Below the pieces are notes generated by a model that saw only the letters and a list, made by a program, of their open reading frames with translations, was not told the origin of the DNA and did not search any database. Below are positions 23,785 to 35,164 of a stretch of 64,000 bases of DNA, one piece after another. The stretch comes from Aquatica leii (Eukaryota > Arthropoda > Insecta > Coleoptera > Lampyridae), in NCBI GenBank assembly GCA_035610365.1, contig CM069432.1:221548532-221612531 (forward strand), read 5' to 3'. Each line of letters starts with the position of its first letter. Position 1 is the first letter of the stretch. The position numbers and the translations under genes are program-made.

Positions 23785-24130
23785 CTACATAGTTATTTCA
23801 CAATTAATGAAATTAAATTATTATATGTACTACTTAGATTATTAGTATTATTATTGAAGTTGATATTATTTTTATGTATGTTGATGTGTATTTCAGAAAC
23901 TAAACGTTTTATTAAATTATTTTCCACATCTAAAATTATGGAATTATTAAAATCAAACTTGTGACCCGTGTCTATATGATGAACTCTTAACGCTGTATTT
24001 CCTTTTTTGTGTTGCAGTCGTATTTTTGATTGGTAATCCGATTTTTTATCTTCGGCTTAGTTTGTCCAATATAACACAAATTACAATCCGTACAGTTTAG
24101 CTTGTACACTACGTCATGTTTTTGTATTGC
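23785..24130 (-). pseudogene. Penelope GIY-YIG endonuclease, C-terminal fragment
   Basis: The minus-strand reading gives VVYKLNCTDCNLCYIGQTK, a GIY-YIG core with a preceding cysteine pair, then RITNQKYDCNTKK. After one frameshift it continues LRVHHIDTGHKFDFNNSII and LIKRLVSEIHINIHK, matching the end of Penelope-like proteins. It ends at a stop near 23788. The sequence differs clearly from the GIY-YIG at 13520-13940, so a second Penelope lineage is present. The plus-strand frame 23776-23964 is its shadow. Confidence 0.85.
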
Positions 24131-24329
24131 ATTAGCTTTATCTTTAATGTTACTGTACAGTATTTTGTAAATAGTGTAAGTGTGTACATAGTTATTTTAA
24201 TGTTATTTGTTTTTAAAATCGGAATGATCTTTTGTGTTACATTTGGGACGTTTATGATTTTGGTGTATTAGGGTTAGTGTTAAGGGTAGTGTTAAGATTA
24301 GTAATAGATGAGTTAACTAATGGTGGGTT

Positions 24330-24700
24330 AGCATTAGTTGCGTTAGTATTTTCTTTAAAATGTTAAAGTTCTTTTCACGGAATTGAGTGCTCAATCGCTG
24401 TTCAATTACTCTAGTTTATCTTTTTAATTCTTATCTTCTTTTGCCTTGACATTAAATAATTTTTGATTATACATTACTTGTTAAGTGTTTGTTGAACGTT
24501 TCATGTTCCTTGTAATTTTTAAATTTTATAGAATGACATTTTCACGTGTAAGTTCTTTTATGCTAGGAAGATAGTGTATTTTAGTTAGTTGTTTAAATCT
24601 TGTATTATCTTAGACTTACAAATTTTTAATAAATTTTAGTGGCCTGATATAGTTCTCACGTGTAGCACAAAACGTAGCCTTATAAATGGTATAAAGTGGT
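24330..24700 (-). pseudogene. Penelope N-terminal region fragment
   Basis: The minus-strand translation contains LPSIKELTRENVI, FKNYKEHETFNKHLTSN and IEQRLSTQFREKNFNILKKI with one or two breaks. This resembles the N-terminal K/N-rich region of Penelope ORFs, where a conserved KELTRE.V...NY.EH..FN pattern occurs. It runs directly toward the GIY-YIG fragment, so the RT between them is missing. Confidence 0.55.
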
Positions 24701-24754
24701 TTTTCTTGCCCCTCTTAGCTGAAGAACAAAAAAAAATTGTGCAGTAGATATAGA

Positions 24755-26680
24755 GAAGAATTAAGAATTTCACTAAACTGATGGTTTTTCGTTAGCAGTA
24801 TAAACGTTTTCAGATTTGTGCACCTCTATGACCGTTAGAGATCATATTTACTTTTATCATTATAAACCGAAATTGCTGATGATTGGATTTTGTTGTATTA
24901 TTTCTATACCAGTACCGAAATAGCTTTTTTAATAATTTAAAAAATTAGAATTATTATTAAAGTAGTTAAATTTTTTGATTATGTTTCTAATCTTTATGCT
25001 TGATATGCTGACGAAGTAAATATGTAAATTGATGATAAATAAATTTTAATTCTAATTTAACTACAAACCTTGATCACGCAACGAGACGTATAAGCACAGA
25101 TTGCAACGTCAAAACATTTTCTTTTTATTTTAATTTGTTGAAAGTAAACGAATTTTTAATAATTTAATAATGTTTATTATGTAAGAGAATTTCTATTGTT
25201 ATTATTATAAATCCGTCAGTTGATGGCTCAGTGTTATCGGAAGACGTGACCTATAACTACTTAAAGTATCACACATAAACTTGGATAGTCAAGGTTTCAC
25301 ATGTCAACAAATCGCAAATATTATCGTTTCTTAATTGGATGGCTCCATGCTAATTTCCTAGCGGCAAGCATACTTTTTCGGCACAAAATACGTCGCAAGG
25401 TTGGTTATCTTCCAGTAAGTACTACAATCAACGGTTGAAATATTAAATGTTACAAGTCATCATTATTATTATACATTTTTAATTAAAATGCGATTTCAAG
25501 TAAAAAAATTAAAACAAAATTATTATAAAAAAATTACGAAGTAATGTAGAATTTACAGTAAACCGATAATAAATAGAGTAATAAAGCTTGATGTCAAGTT
25601 TATGTTATTGTGCATATAAAATCGTTTGATGTTTACCTACTGTAGACCACAGCATTTAATAAAATAAAAATAAAAATAAGTATAAAGCAAAATTTTTTAC
25701 TATAATGTTAAAAGATACAAAGAAAAGCTACCAATAGTTTAAAAAAACTACCATTGTAATTCTCAGTTTGACAATAACAAACAAAAAATTAGTAAAACAA
25801 GAATAAATAATTAAAAAACCAAAAACAGAATTCAGAGCCATAAAGTTAGAAGAAAAACCTTATAATCTGTTTATTTTAATGTGACATCACTACGAAGATA
25901 AAAATATTGTTAAAATTGAAGCTTATCCGCGATTATGCGTTTACTATTTTTAAACAATGATAAAATAAGTTGCATATATGTGCCACTTCAAGTATAATTA
26001 AATTGAGAATTATACAGTTTTGCATCTATATGCTGAAGTGTGCATTTTTATTTGTTAAATTACACTTGGTATGTAATCGTGTAAGACTTAAGTAGAAATT
26101 CGAGCTAACGACTTTATATAATGTCCTTACTTTGCTACGTAATATTTTCAAGAGTAGACAAAGAACACTTGTCAAGTTAAGAGTACGTTTTACTTCTATA
26201 CTTTTTACAGGCACTCTACTACTACATTGAGTTTTAAATAAATTGCTCTTATATATTACGTACTGTTTTCATATATTTTACATAAGTTGAGCAATAACAA
26301 AAGAACATAAAAACAATACAGTTTTAGATATTATATTGAACACTTAATCACATTTGAAAGTTTAGAAATAGATTCGTAAAAAAATAAAAAAAAATGAGAA
26401 ATTTGATATTTTATCCAACATACAATTTGATTGCGATTACTTCACATTAAAATAAAACATACTGCACGTCAACAGTACCTGTTACAAATATTTTCATTAA
26501 GCTATAAATTCATATATTTCTATTGATTGAGTATAAATCTGTCGACATACCTTATGAAAAGATATATTTCTATGCCATAAATTCTAACAACGACTTTTAA
26601 AATATGAAACCGAGGAAAAACTAGGGTCGAATGCAATAAATTACTATCTTATTGATGTTGTGAATAGATGTAATATGACA
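24755..26680. other. AT-rich sequence downstream of the RapGAP exon
   Basis: Because the host gene runs on the minus strand and its exon ends at a donor at 26685, this stretch should be intron. No further exon, frame or repeat was recognised. The short minus frame 26026-26214 has no supporting features. Confidence 0.5.
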
Positions 26681-26685
26681 CTTAC

Positions 26686-26932
26686 CTAAATTGATCTCTA
26701 GAATTGAGAGTTTCCTGTTTGATTGAAAGAATAACGGGGCCTAAGTCCTCGTCGTTTGTAAAGTAATTCCAATGTTCTGTTCCGTAGAAATACTTTTCGT
26801 ACGTTTCTTGTTCCACACTGGTTAGTTCGAAACAACCGTTCTTTTCCCATTGTTCTTCAATAGAAGTTTTTTTTCTTGGAGATGGTGATGTAGAATCTTC
26901 GTCTTCGTCGTCTTCGTATAAATCGTTACAAC
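26686..26932 (-). CDS. RapGAP-family exon (start of the Rap/Ran-GAP region)
   Basis: A 247-nt minus-strand exon with an acceptor TTTTAG before 26932 and a donor GTAAGTG after 26686. It encodes an acidic stretch ([18 protein letters not shown]), then [31 protein letters not shown] and [15 protein letters not shown], ending DQF plus two bases of an arginine codon. The YFxGTEHxNYF...LGPVxLSxK pattern is the start of the Rap/Ran-GAP domain of Rap1GAP-type proteins, which stimulate GTP hydrolysis on the small GTPase Rap1. The first two bases complete the glycine codon begun by the exon at 34965-35159, so the reading frame is confirmed across the intron. Rap1GAP itself or a radish-like relative are both possible. 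The catalytic part is not in the window. Confidence 0.88.
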
Positions 26933-29359
26933 CTAAAATAATAATTAATATCTTTATTGATATTGTTATTTATATATAATTATGTATAATGTAGTTTTAC
27001 TTTTAGCAAAATATAAAATTTAAAAAATACGCGTTTCTGGTAAGTTTGTTACTAATACGCTTTAGCATAAAAATTATGTTGTCACCAAACATGACATTTT
27101 TATAATAATCAATAATTTTGCATTAAATTGCTTGCAAAGTTATAATATTTCGTACGTTTTTAGTAAATTTAATTTATTTTATGCAAAGCTATTTTGTGCA
27201 CGAAAATACAAATTGACTTTTAGCTTAAAACTCAAACTTTTGTAAAATTTCTTAAAAATACTGAAAATTAAACTGGCGTAAAATTTTTCGTTATTTGGGA
27301 AAATTTTGTACCTTAATTTAGTATCGCAATACATTCTAAACGACTCTATTTATAAATGTTTTGTTCTCGGCAGTAATGCCGTTTATTATATGCCTTGGCT
27401 GACGTATAGAAACGGTATACTCTTTATGTTAAACGTAAATTAAATTTTAGCACGATGGAAAATAATTAACTTAGTAAGTTAAAGTATATAATTGATTTTT
27501 TTGTTGTGTAAAAAATAAATATAAATAAAATTTGAAAATTATATATCATTTGATGATAAATACTGACAAAATTTAAATAAAAAAGCATTTTACTAGAAAA
27601 TTCAAATAATTTATAGTATACTTGTGTACATAACATTGTTGAAAATAAAAAAAACACACTTGAAATTTTAATATTATTGAAATAAACTGTAATTACACAC
27701 TTGCTTTTTTAAATACATGTTAAACTTGTATAATGGTAATTAAATTATACTAATCACACATTTCTATAAATAATTTAAAAAAATATTTATGTACAAAGTA
27801 GTAAAGTAAAATTACTATTTTTATCATTGAATGATTAAGTTTCTGCTCTGCACGATAAGTTTTTTACGCTTTTGATAAACTCTTTATTTGCCACATTTGC
27901 TACGCAAAGCTTTGACGCAAAGACCATTATCATATGCATAACATTTTGAATATTTTATTACGTATAATTTTTTTACATATACACTCAATAAATGAAAACA
28001 TAAGCAAAATAAGCAATAAGCAACATAACAAAGATATAATTACGGATAAGTACAACTTGAAAATAGAGTTAAATTAAAATATGAAGTAGTAGTATTTTTT
28101 TTGTGAAGATTTTACCAAACACACTAGTTTTTTTAATTTAATCGTTTTATGCTAACTATATAGATATTAAAAAGACATTTGTAAATTAAATTATGTTGTT
28201 CTTTAATTATTAATCAAATGATTATCAGAAAATACATAAAACATGCATATTTTACAAAAAAATTACAATAAAATAAAAACAATGTAGGAGAACAAATAAT
28301 TCATAAATATATGTGAATTGTTTTTATATTTAAATAGATTATTTAAACAAAATCAACTATTCTTGATGTTTTTGAAGCATAAACTATTAATACAAGACAA
28401 AGTTACTTAATAACTATAAAGGTTAGTGTGTAACTTAGTTTAAAACACTGAGCAATTTGTGATTAACTCTTTCAATGACGACAATACAATAACAACACAA
28501 ATTTAAAATAAATTGTTTTGGATCCAATAATTTTGCTTGTTAGAAGAATACTTTTTGTTAATTTGTGAATTATAGCAGTTGCAACAGTAGTTGGTTTGGT
28601 TATTTTCTCAAAAATAAAACTTATACAGCAACAGTTTTCTTTTTATCCAAGAACATTGATGAAAATTAGTATCATAATTTTTTATTGCAAACCTAACGCT
28701 ATTTTTTAAAATAATTTTTGTAAATTTTTCAAAAAACGAAATACTCTTGTTTTTTAATTGTGGAATGAGAAATTTACTAATTTTTTTATTAAAAAATATT
28801 TTAAATTGCTTGCTGCAGGAAACGATTTTGCAAATACATTTCAAATAATCAAAATCTCATATTAAAAATAACTCATTTAAAAAATATGTAAAAAAATTAT
28901 TAAATAGAAAAAAAAGAGAATTTTACAGTTACTCAAAATTAATTAAAATAAGTGTCTATAGTAAATATAAGTTTATTGAAATACAAACATACTTTTGTTA
29001 AGAAAAAATATATCTGCAGTTCTAAAAACAACATTCTTTATATAATTAAAACGTGTACATACAACAACAAAACTTTAGCTGGAATAAAGTTAAAAAACAA
29101 GAGTAGAAAATTTAAGTTATCTAAATAAAACGATAATAGAAAATTCAAAAATCTCACCAAACCAAACGTAAAAAAATTACCAAAGATAAATACAGTAAAA
29201 CTTTTATTGTTGCCGCAAAAGTATATAACAAATTAACAAACAGAAAAAAATTCAAAAATAAAATATCTAAATGAACATGATGCAAGTTTCAAATAGTGAA
29301 TCAGATACTGATCTATACTTACAAATGATACATAAACTTAAATTTTTAAATTGATAAAT

Positions 29360-29382
29360 TATTGAACACCCTGTATAAGGTG
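29360..29382. repeat. Solitary mariner-like terminal tip
   Basis: GAACACCCTGTATAAGG carries the CACCCTGTA tip shared by many insect Tc1/mariner elements. No partner end or transposase was found upstream. A second solitary tip, CAACACCCTGTATAG, lies at about 30659-30674. Confidence 0.4.
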
Positions 29383-29977
29383 TAAAGTTTATTTTAATTG
29401 AGATATGATCTATATTACTTTTCACTGTAAATTTTGCTCACATAACTTAGATACTTCTTAAATATTTTAAACATGAAAATCAGGTTATTTTGATAAAGTT
29501 TGAATTATTTACAAAACCTGAAGGTTTAGGCTTCATAAACATTATTAAAACACTTATTTTAATCGGAGAACTTAATTTTCCTGTAATGATAATAGCGACT
29601 TAAACTATCGCCACGTGTTTGTCCCCTTTGGAATGATACATGACAATTAAATACATTCCGCTAGAAACGATAACTTGAAGCACATACTAAGGGAGATATT
29701 GGTTACTAAGACCAATTTTTCAAAATAATTTGGGGTCAAGTCGTTGATGTACTTCGTATGACGTTCAACTTGAAGGTACACCTGCGATAAGAATAGTAAA
29801 AATTTTGACTTACAAGCAATTTACTTGTGATATCTTATATCTGATTATTTCTTTTCTTACACTTTTAGCGATTTTAGGTGATGATTCAAATATGCCGATA
29901 GTTATTAGCATGACTGCATAATCGTGAGTACAATTTCCTTACCTTCTATTAATTTGTGTATTTATTAAACGTAAAAT

Positions 29978-30121
29978 ATTCAAATAGAAAATGTTTAAAT
30001 GCTAAAAACGTTTATGTAAATTAAATTATTGTACTGTATTTATAAAACACGCTTAAGATGTAATTACTATTTATTTAGAAATTCTTATTAGTCAAAATTT
30101 TGTTTTTAATTGGTTGGTTTT
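29978..30121. repeat. Intronic direct duplication, copy 1
   Basis: About 145 bp beginning ATTCAAATAGAAAATG and ending near GTTTTTAATTGGTTG matches 34436-34586 in the same orientation, with small indels and substitutions. Neither copy has terminal repeats or a frame. It is either two insertions of one AT-rich repeat or a local duplication 4.46 kb apart. Confidence 0.75.
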
Positions 30122-31139
30122 TACTTTCTATTAATTTGTGTGATGTAGGTACAGATGTTATCACTTGTTTTTTGTTTCTTTGTTGTTCTGGTTGCAAATT
30201 TGCTAGTTTTGCATCGAATGAAAGTTTAATTCTTTGATCTATTAATTTATACTGTTATATTGTACTACAATAATTTTATGTGTGAAGTGTTGCTTATCTT
30301 TCAGGGCTTGCATCAACGTTATTGACAATAATATTTATCGACTAACTCTTAATTAATACTTTTTGAACTTCTCTCTTTCGTTGTCAAAAATAAACCTATT
30401 TGTTGTTATAACCTGTGTTTTGTCATTTGTTCTCTTTCATTGTTCGACAGATTTAAACGGTTTCTGCCAGTAATAGTTTCGGACTGTTTTGGCGCCTTTT
30501 TAATTATTAATGATTAACATATTTAGACCTACGATCCTCTCACCGAATTATATTGAGCTACTCGGTTGCCTTTAAGTTATGGGTAGAAAAGCTTGTAACA
30601 TATATATAATAAACGTTTTATTAAAAAAACACAACTTTAATATTTTTAAGGTTTTTACAACACCCTGTATAGTATGAAAATAATTTTAAAAAGTAAGCAT
30701 AATACACTTTATATATTTCAAAAGTGAAATGTTTTGAAAGTTACGTATTTTAGCAATAATATTCTGTGCCGTATAATGCTGTATATAAATTAGAGGTGAA
30801 AAATGGTTGTGGCCGATATTGACTAATATGATTGCCAGTATACTGATAAATAGTTGCAACACAATTAAGCACAGAATTTCTAAACTAAAATTTAACTTGC
30901 AATTAGCAATTCCACTATTAAAATTTAATAGACAATAAAATAATACGCTTGCTTCTTTGGAAGTTGAAAAATCTGACGTAATGTAAGGGACGACCTTCTA
31001 AATGCGTTTTTCAGATAAAAAAAATTTATAGTACTGGTCATATTATATTAAAAACAGTTGTGTAAGAAACAAAATAGTGTGCATATAAAAAATACAAAGT
31101 AGTACATATAGGTATATTACCGGCAATCTGTGTAATTCG

Positions 31140-31295
31140 GATATTTTATACAATACCTAGGCAATGTATAGAATACCTGCGGCGTCCAGGCACTGTATGA
31201 AATATTATGAATATTATTGTCCGTTACATACTTTATCTAGGTATTGTATACAATTCTTTAGGATTGTACAAAGTGCTTGCTGGCAATGTGTAAAG
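31140..31295. repeat. Degenerate array of GGCAATGTATA-type units
   Basis: At least five imperfect units of a GGCAWTGTATARAATA-like motif follow one another: GGCAATGTATAGAATACC, GGCACTGTATGAAATATT, GGTATTGTATACAATTC, GGATTGTACAAAGTGC and GGCAATGTGTAAAGT, at uneven spacing. One segment, TATACAATACCTAGGCAATG followed by TATA, is nearly palindromic. A short GC-rich CTGCGGCGTCCAGG lies inside. The array is about 300 bp beyond the C-terminal end of the KRBA2-like pseudogene and may be its subterminal repeat. Confidence 0.65.
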
Positions 31296-31609
31296 TAAAT
31301 TGATTAACTTAGTTAAGTTACTCAAAATTGAATAAGTAAAAAAATATATATTTGTTCTAACATGAAGAATTATTGTGACATTTTGAAGTTTATAAAATTT
31401 TACGTTTAAGACATAAACACTTTTTAGTATTGCAGTATTTTTTGGAAGTACATTTTACAAATCCCTGACCTGTCCCCGTAGATTACAGATTCGCAACTAT
31501 ACGAAATGTCATTTCTTGATTAAAGACATCTCTTTTAAGTAATTCTTAATGACAAACTGTGAACTGCTGTCTTGAATGTAATATCTTTACAACAGTTTGT
31601 TTTGTTCTG

Positions 31610-32770
31610 AATTGATAAATACAGCTAATATATTGCGAGCATCACTACAGCTTTAGTAGATTTTCGGAACCGGAATTCTCTTTGGAACTGATGCAGTTCT
31701 CTGCAGTTAAGCGTTTTTTGCACATAAAGTGCAAACAATTGTAGAAACATAGGCTTGAATAGCATGTTGCATTTTCTACAGGAATAAGCATGTGTTGTCT
31801 TTTTGGTACAACCACAGCACAAAAGTGAAAAAAGAAGATCTTAAACATTTGCAGGTTCATAAGGAATTTTAAAACTCTCAGAATAGTTGTGTTTATCATT
31901 TGCCTTTTAAAGCTTCATTACGGATTTTTCATTGAAGGTCTTTGTTAATGTCGAGCCTCTAGAAGTTGATTTTGTGCGCGAAGTGGATCTATTATTAGGG
32001 ATTCTGAAGCAATGGTAATACTTGGTGATGACTTAATCACATTTTCTAGATTATTTTCACTTTCTAGGTTGTAAGCATTATTGAAAAGCAAAGATATTCC
32101 AGCTTTTATTTTAGATACAAAAAGAGTTTCGTAAGGTGTTCTTTTGATACCTGAATGCAACGTTCTATTGTTGCACAAATTGCAGCCTATCACTCCAACG
32201 TTTGCTATCATTATTTTGCATCAAGCATGTTTTCGATATTCTGGCTTGCTCGTTCAACACTATTCTAAAACTACTTACAATTAGGTTTATAAATTCTTTA
32301 CAGTTGTCATATTGTAGGATTATTGGTGCACCAATCGGCGTAAAAATATTCAGTGAATTGTATGCTACTTCCTCCGCGCGTTTTGTTTTCAGTGCTCTTA
32401 ATATCACAAATTTTGTTAGATGATTCTGATAGACCATTACAAATTTATATTCCTTGTCTGGATGAGATTGATAGTCAATCAAATCTACTTGACAGCGAGA
32501 GTTACATTCGGATAAAAGTATGGGTTTGACGATATTTTTTTTTATGTTTCAATGTCATGGCGAGTTATATTTTTGTATCGTGCAGAAAGCTGTTTCAGCA
32601 TTTTGTCTCGTCCTTTATGGCCAATACTCTGATATGTAGTTGGAATAATATATTATCAGCGGCGCAGTATATCAACTTATGTTTTTGACCAACAGTTATA
32701 GAATCATAATGCTTCAATAACCAGTAATCCCGTAAAAAGTCTCCTTCTTTTCGGCTGTTGTTGCATTTTT
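31610..32770 (-). pseudogene. KRBA2-like integrase element protein, decayed
   Basis: On the minus strand the fragments follow a KRAB-A domain-containing protein 2-like protein. HKLIYCAADNIL lies near 32690. TTYQSIGHKGRDKMLKQL and YKNITRHDIET cover the integrase zinc-binding (H2C2) region. VDLIDYQSHPDKEYKFVMVY and QNHLTKFVILRALKTKRAEE start the integrase core with its first aspartate. APIILQYDNCKEF holds the second (normally QSDNGREF, here mutated). A region at about 32000-32200 resembles LHSGIKRTPYETLF, and a cysteine-rich end reads CGCTKKTTHAYSCRKCNML. Frames break several times. Such integrase proteins in insects belong to mobile elements and are not the vertebrate gene. It lies inside the RapGAP intron on the same strand. 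Confidence 0.8.
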
Positions 32771-32999
32771 TTAAAAACTATACTTTTGCCTTATAAATCC
32801 TTAAATTATTTTTAATTTATGTGTTTTAAATGTAATTTAGTAAAAATATCCTTAAAATTTAATTTTTTATTGTCTTAGCGGTTAATGAGTATTGTCTTTT
32901 ACTTTTTGTTTGAATATGATCAGAATTTGTTGACCCATTATAATAAGTGTTTTTACTGTTTAAAATAGCGTTTAAAGTTTTTTTTCACCTAGCGTTTTT

Positions 33000-33888
33000 A
33001 TCGTAACAGGTTACAATGGATGATTCAAAACCGCCTAACATGTTCGAGAGTTAACAAGACGCAAATAAAGTGATGTAGAAAGAGTAAACGCTCATCACTT
33101 GCTAAGTCGAATCATAAGTCAAATAGTTTGACTCAGAACGTAATTTTTAGCTACCATCACAGCTTACATAAGGTAACAAGAACAACAAAAACTCTTGGAA
33201 ATATTGCTTTAGTAACAAATTCTATAAGGAGACAATCTTGGGTCATCCCTAAGAAACGTCAATCTTAATTTGGATTATCTAGAGCGATGATCCACTACGA
33301 TGATAACATCTGAGTTGAAGTCTACAAAGTTTAGGTTAAGCAAATTATGAACAAAAATAATTATGTTAAGCAACGGAATCATGTGAATGCAACGTCAGAG
33401 AGGTCTAACATATTTGAATTTTTTTAGCGGTGAGGCTTACTTTTGTTTTTTGCTTTTGAGCAAAGACAAACACAAAGGCGTTACATTAAAGCTTATTGCA
33501 CAGCCTTAAAATAATTGGGTGGGTCGCTATGTAAGCTAATTCCACTCTTGGATTTTATTTTTTTGTGGAATGTGAGCATTACCATCAGCTGACAGTATTT
33601 TAGCAAAACGGAGTCTTGTTACATATTAATAAATGACTCTTAGAAACATTGCACCTGTTGTTCTTCGAAAAAATAGTTTTACAAAAAGGAGACGTTGAGT
33701 GGTTGCCTCGAAGTCTTGATTTAACCCTACGAGATTTTTTCTTGTAAGGTTATCTATTTTATCTTAAGAGCATCGTCTACAATACCAATCTTTAAAATTT
33801 AATTAATGCAAAATCTTTGTAATGACACTAATAATAATTACAATCGGATTCATTTTTTAAAATTTAAGTTGAGGCACCCTGTATATCT
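33000..33888 (+). pseudogene. Tc1/mariner transposase relic with one terminal tip
   Basis: Plus-strand fragments in changing frames: VNATSERSNIFEFF (first catalytic block, degraded), LKIIGWVAM then TLGFYFF, FQQNGVLLHIN (normally FQQDGA.CH, so the second aspartate is replaced by N), and GDVEWLPRSLDLTLRDFFL, the block before the third acidic residue. The end at about 33870-33885 is GAGGCACCCTGTATA, a mariner-type tip. The 5' end was not found. It lies in the RapGAP intron, opposite to the gene. Confidence 0.78.
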
Positions 33889-34435
33889 TATTAGTTTTTT
33901 TCAGAAATAAATAGCTATAAATATATTTACTTATATTATAATTAGTTTATTTGGTACGTGTATAATTCTAAAATTGGTACATAATTTATTTTTTTATATA
34001 CATAAAATGTTATTTTGTGTGCTACAGTTTATTTTCTTACACGCTTTCTTATTGAATTTAAAGAAAATGATACAAAAGCTAATAAGTTTTTTTTGTAACT
34101 TTTTGTCGAACTAAGAAGAAAGTTTATACCGCATAGGGATTTGGGCAATGAGAGAGACTGAGGATATCAAATGAAGCAGCGTCAAACAAGTTATGCAATT
34201 AGGCAAAGTATTTTACCCAAACTAACAATTATAGTTGACTGTACAATGAAAAGTTATCTTAATGCAGAACAATAAGCTCTTATTAACATAATTTAATGTA
34301 ATTCTTCCCAGTTCGTTTAAATAATTTATTATGTTGTGGTTTATAAAACACAATTTCCAATAAACGAATCAGTGAAATTAATTTGATATCGTGGCAATTT
34401 TAGGTTTAAACAAGTTACTTATTCTACAAAATACG

Positions 34436-34586
34436 ATTCAAATAGAAAATGTTTAAATGCCAAAAACGTTTAAGTAAATTAAATTATTATATCTATAAAA
34501 ATTCAATAACACCTTTAAGATGTAAATACTATTTATTTAGGAATTCTTATTAGTCAAAATTTTGTTTTTAATTAGTTGCTTTTTAG
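34436..34586. repeat. Intronic direct duplication, copy 2
   Basis: Partner of 29978-30121, starting ATTCAAATAGAAAATG and including the shared TTCTTATTAGTCAAAATTTT. It carries a few extra bases near 34495-34515. Confidence 0.75.
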
Positions 34587-34964
34587 CAGACACATATTTA
34601 TAAACATTATTTACTGCATTCTTTTTAACTGTTTCTTAACACAAAAGCATGCTATATTTTTTTAAAGAATAAACTGACACTTATACGTTAAGTTAATAAA
34701 ATTTTAAATAATAAAAACCATAAGAACAAAGCACGTAGATAGAATATAACATTAAACAAATAATATAAAATTACAACTTTCTTTGTGTACTAGGATAATA
34801 GATTCTTAAAACAAATTAAAAAGATCAGATAATTTTAATGTTAGATCTCGGCTTTTGTTAAAAGTACTTTCTTAATAATGTTTGCGCATAATGATTAAAG
34901 CTCTTGTTTAAGTTAATTTCACAAAGATACGTTAAAAAATCTATTAAACGCAATTTAAACGTAC

Positions 34965-35159
34965 CGTGATCGTGTGTTCTTGGATGGTGGCCATTATCAT
35001 GATCGGTTGTGTCGCGGTCCTCTTCATCCCCTTCAGGGAGTTCTCGGTCAGACTCGCTCTCATCCCAAATTGTATCCGTGGCAATTTTCTGTCGGGAACA
35101 TTCTATCCAATATCCAGGAGTTGGTATAAAATTATGAGGAAATTCTTCACAAAATTCAT
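34965..35159 (-). CDS. RapGAP-family exon upstream of the GAP domain
   Basis: A 195-nt minus-strand exon with an acceptor TTTGTTGCAG before 35159 and a donor GTACG after 34965. It begins with two bases of a split codon, then reads EFCEEFPHNFIPTPGYWIE, IATDTIWDESESDRELPEG and an acidic, histidine-rich tail. The P..GYWIE motif stands at the same place in Rap1GAP proteins, just before the GAP domain. Its last base joins GT of the next exon to give glycine, so the phases agree. The GC content is clearly above that of its surroundings. The plus-strand frame 34966-35217 is antisense to this exon. The GoLoco-containing 5' exons expected upstream were not found up to 64000. Confidence 0.88.
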
Positions 35160-35164
35160 CTGCA

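Larger units (their letters stand above)
23646..24750 (-). mobile_element. Internally deleted Penelope-like element with inverted ends
   Basis: The minus-strand body holds an N-terminal fragment and a GIY-YIG fragment but no reverse transcriptase. The outer segments are inverted copies of each other. 23646-23685 matches the inverse of about 24700-24747 (GAGGGGTAAGAAAAA versus GAGGGGCAAGAAAAA), and 23690-23781 matches the inverse of 24390-24482 (AAGTAATGTATAATCAAAAA and AATTGAACAGCGATTGA shared). The right side carries about 210 bp that the left lacks. Inverted terminal copies are known for Penelope-like elements, so this looks like a deleted copy with an inverted pseudo-LTR. Confidence 0.65.
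26933..34964 (-). other. Intron of the RapGAP-family gene
   Basis: An intron of 8,032 nt lies between the donor GTACG (34964 downward) and the acceptor ending TTTTAG (26933). It contains mariner-like solitary tips near 29370 and 30660, a decayed KRBA2-like element (31600-32770) with an adjacent repeat array, a Tc1/mariner relic (33000-33888) and both copies of a 145-bp direct duplication. Apart from these, 26940-29300 and 34590-34960 show only AT-rich DNA. Confidence 0.8.

Noticed and set aside
24255..24330. Telomere-like TTAGGGTTAG and GTTAAGGGTAG words
   Set aside because: The words are irregular, cover under 80 bp and fall in the linker of the Penelope pseudogene, so they do not form an interstitial telomeric array.
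30290..30520. LTR-like segment ending TTTTGGCGCC
   Set aside because: No matching second copy, no internal coding sequence, and the GGCGCC word alone is weak evidence for a primer site.
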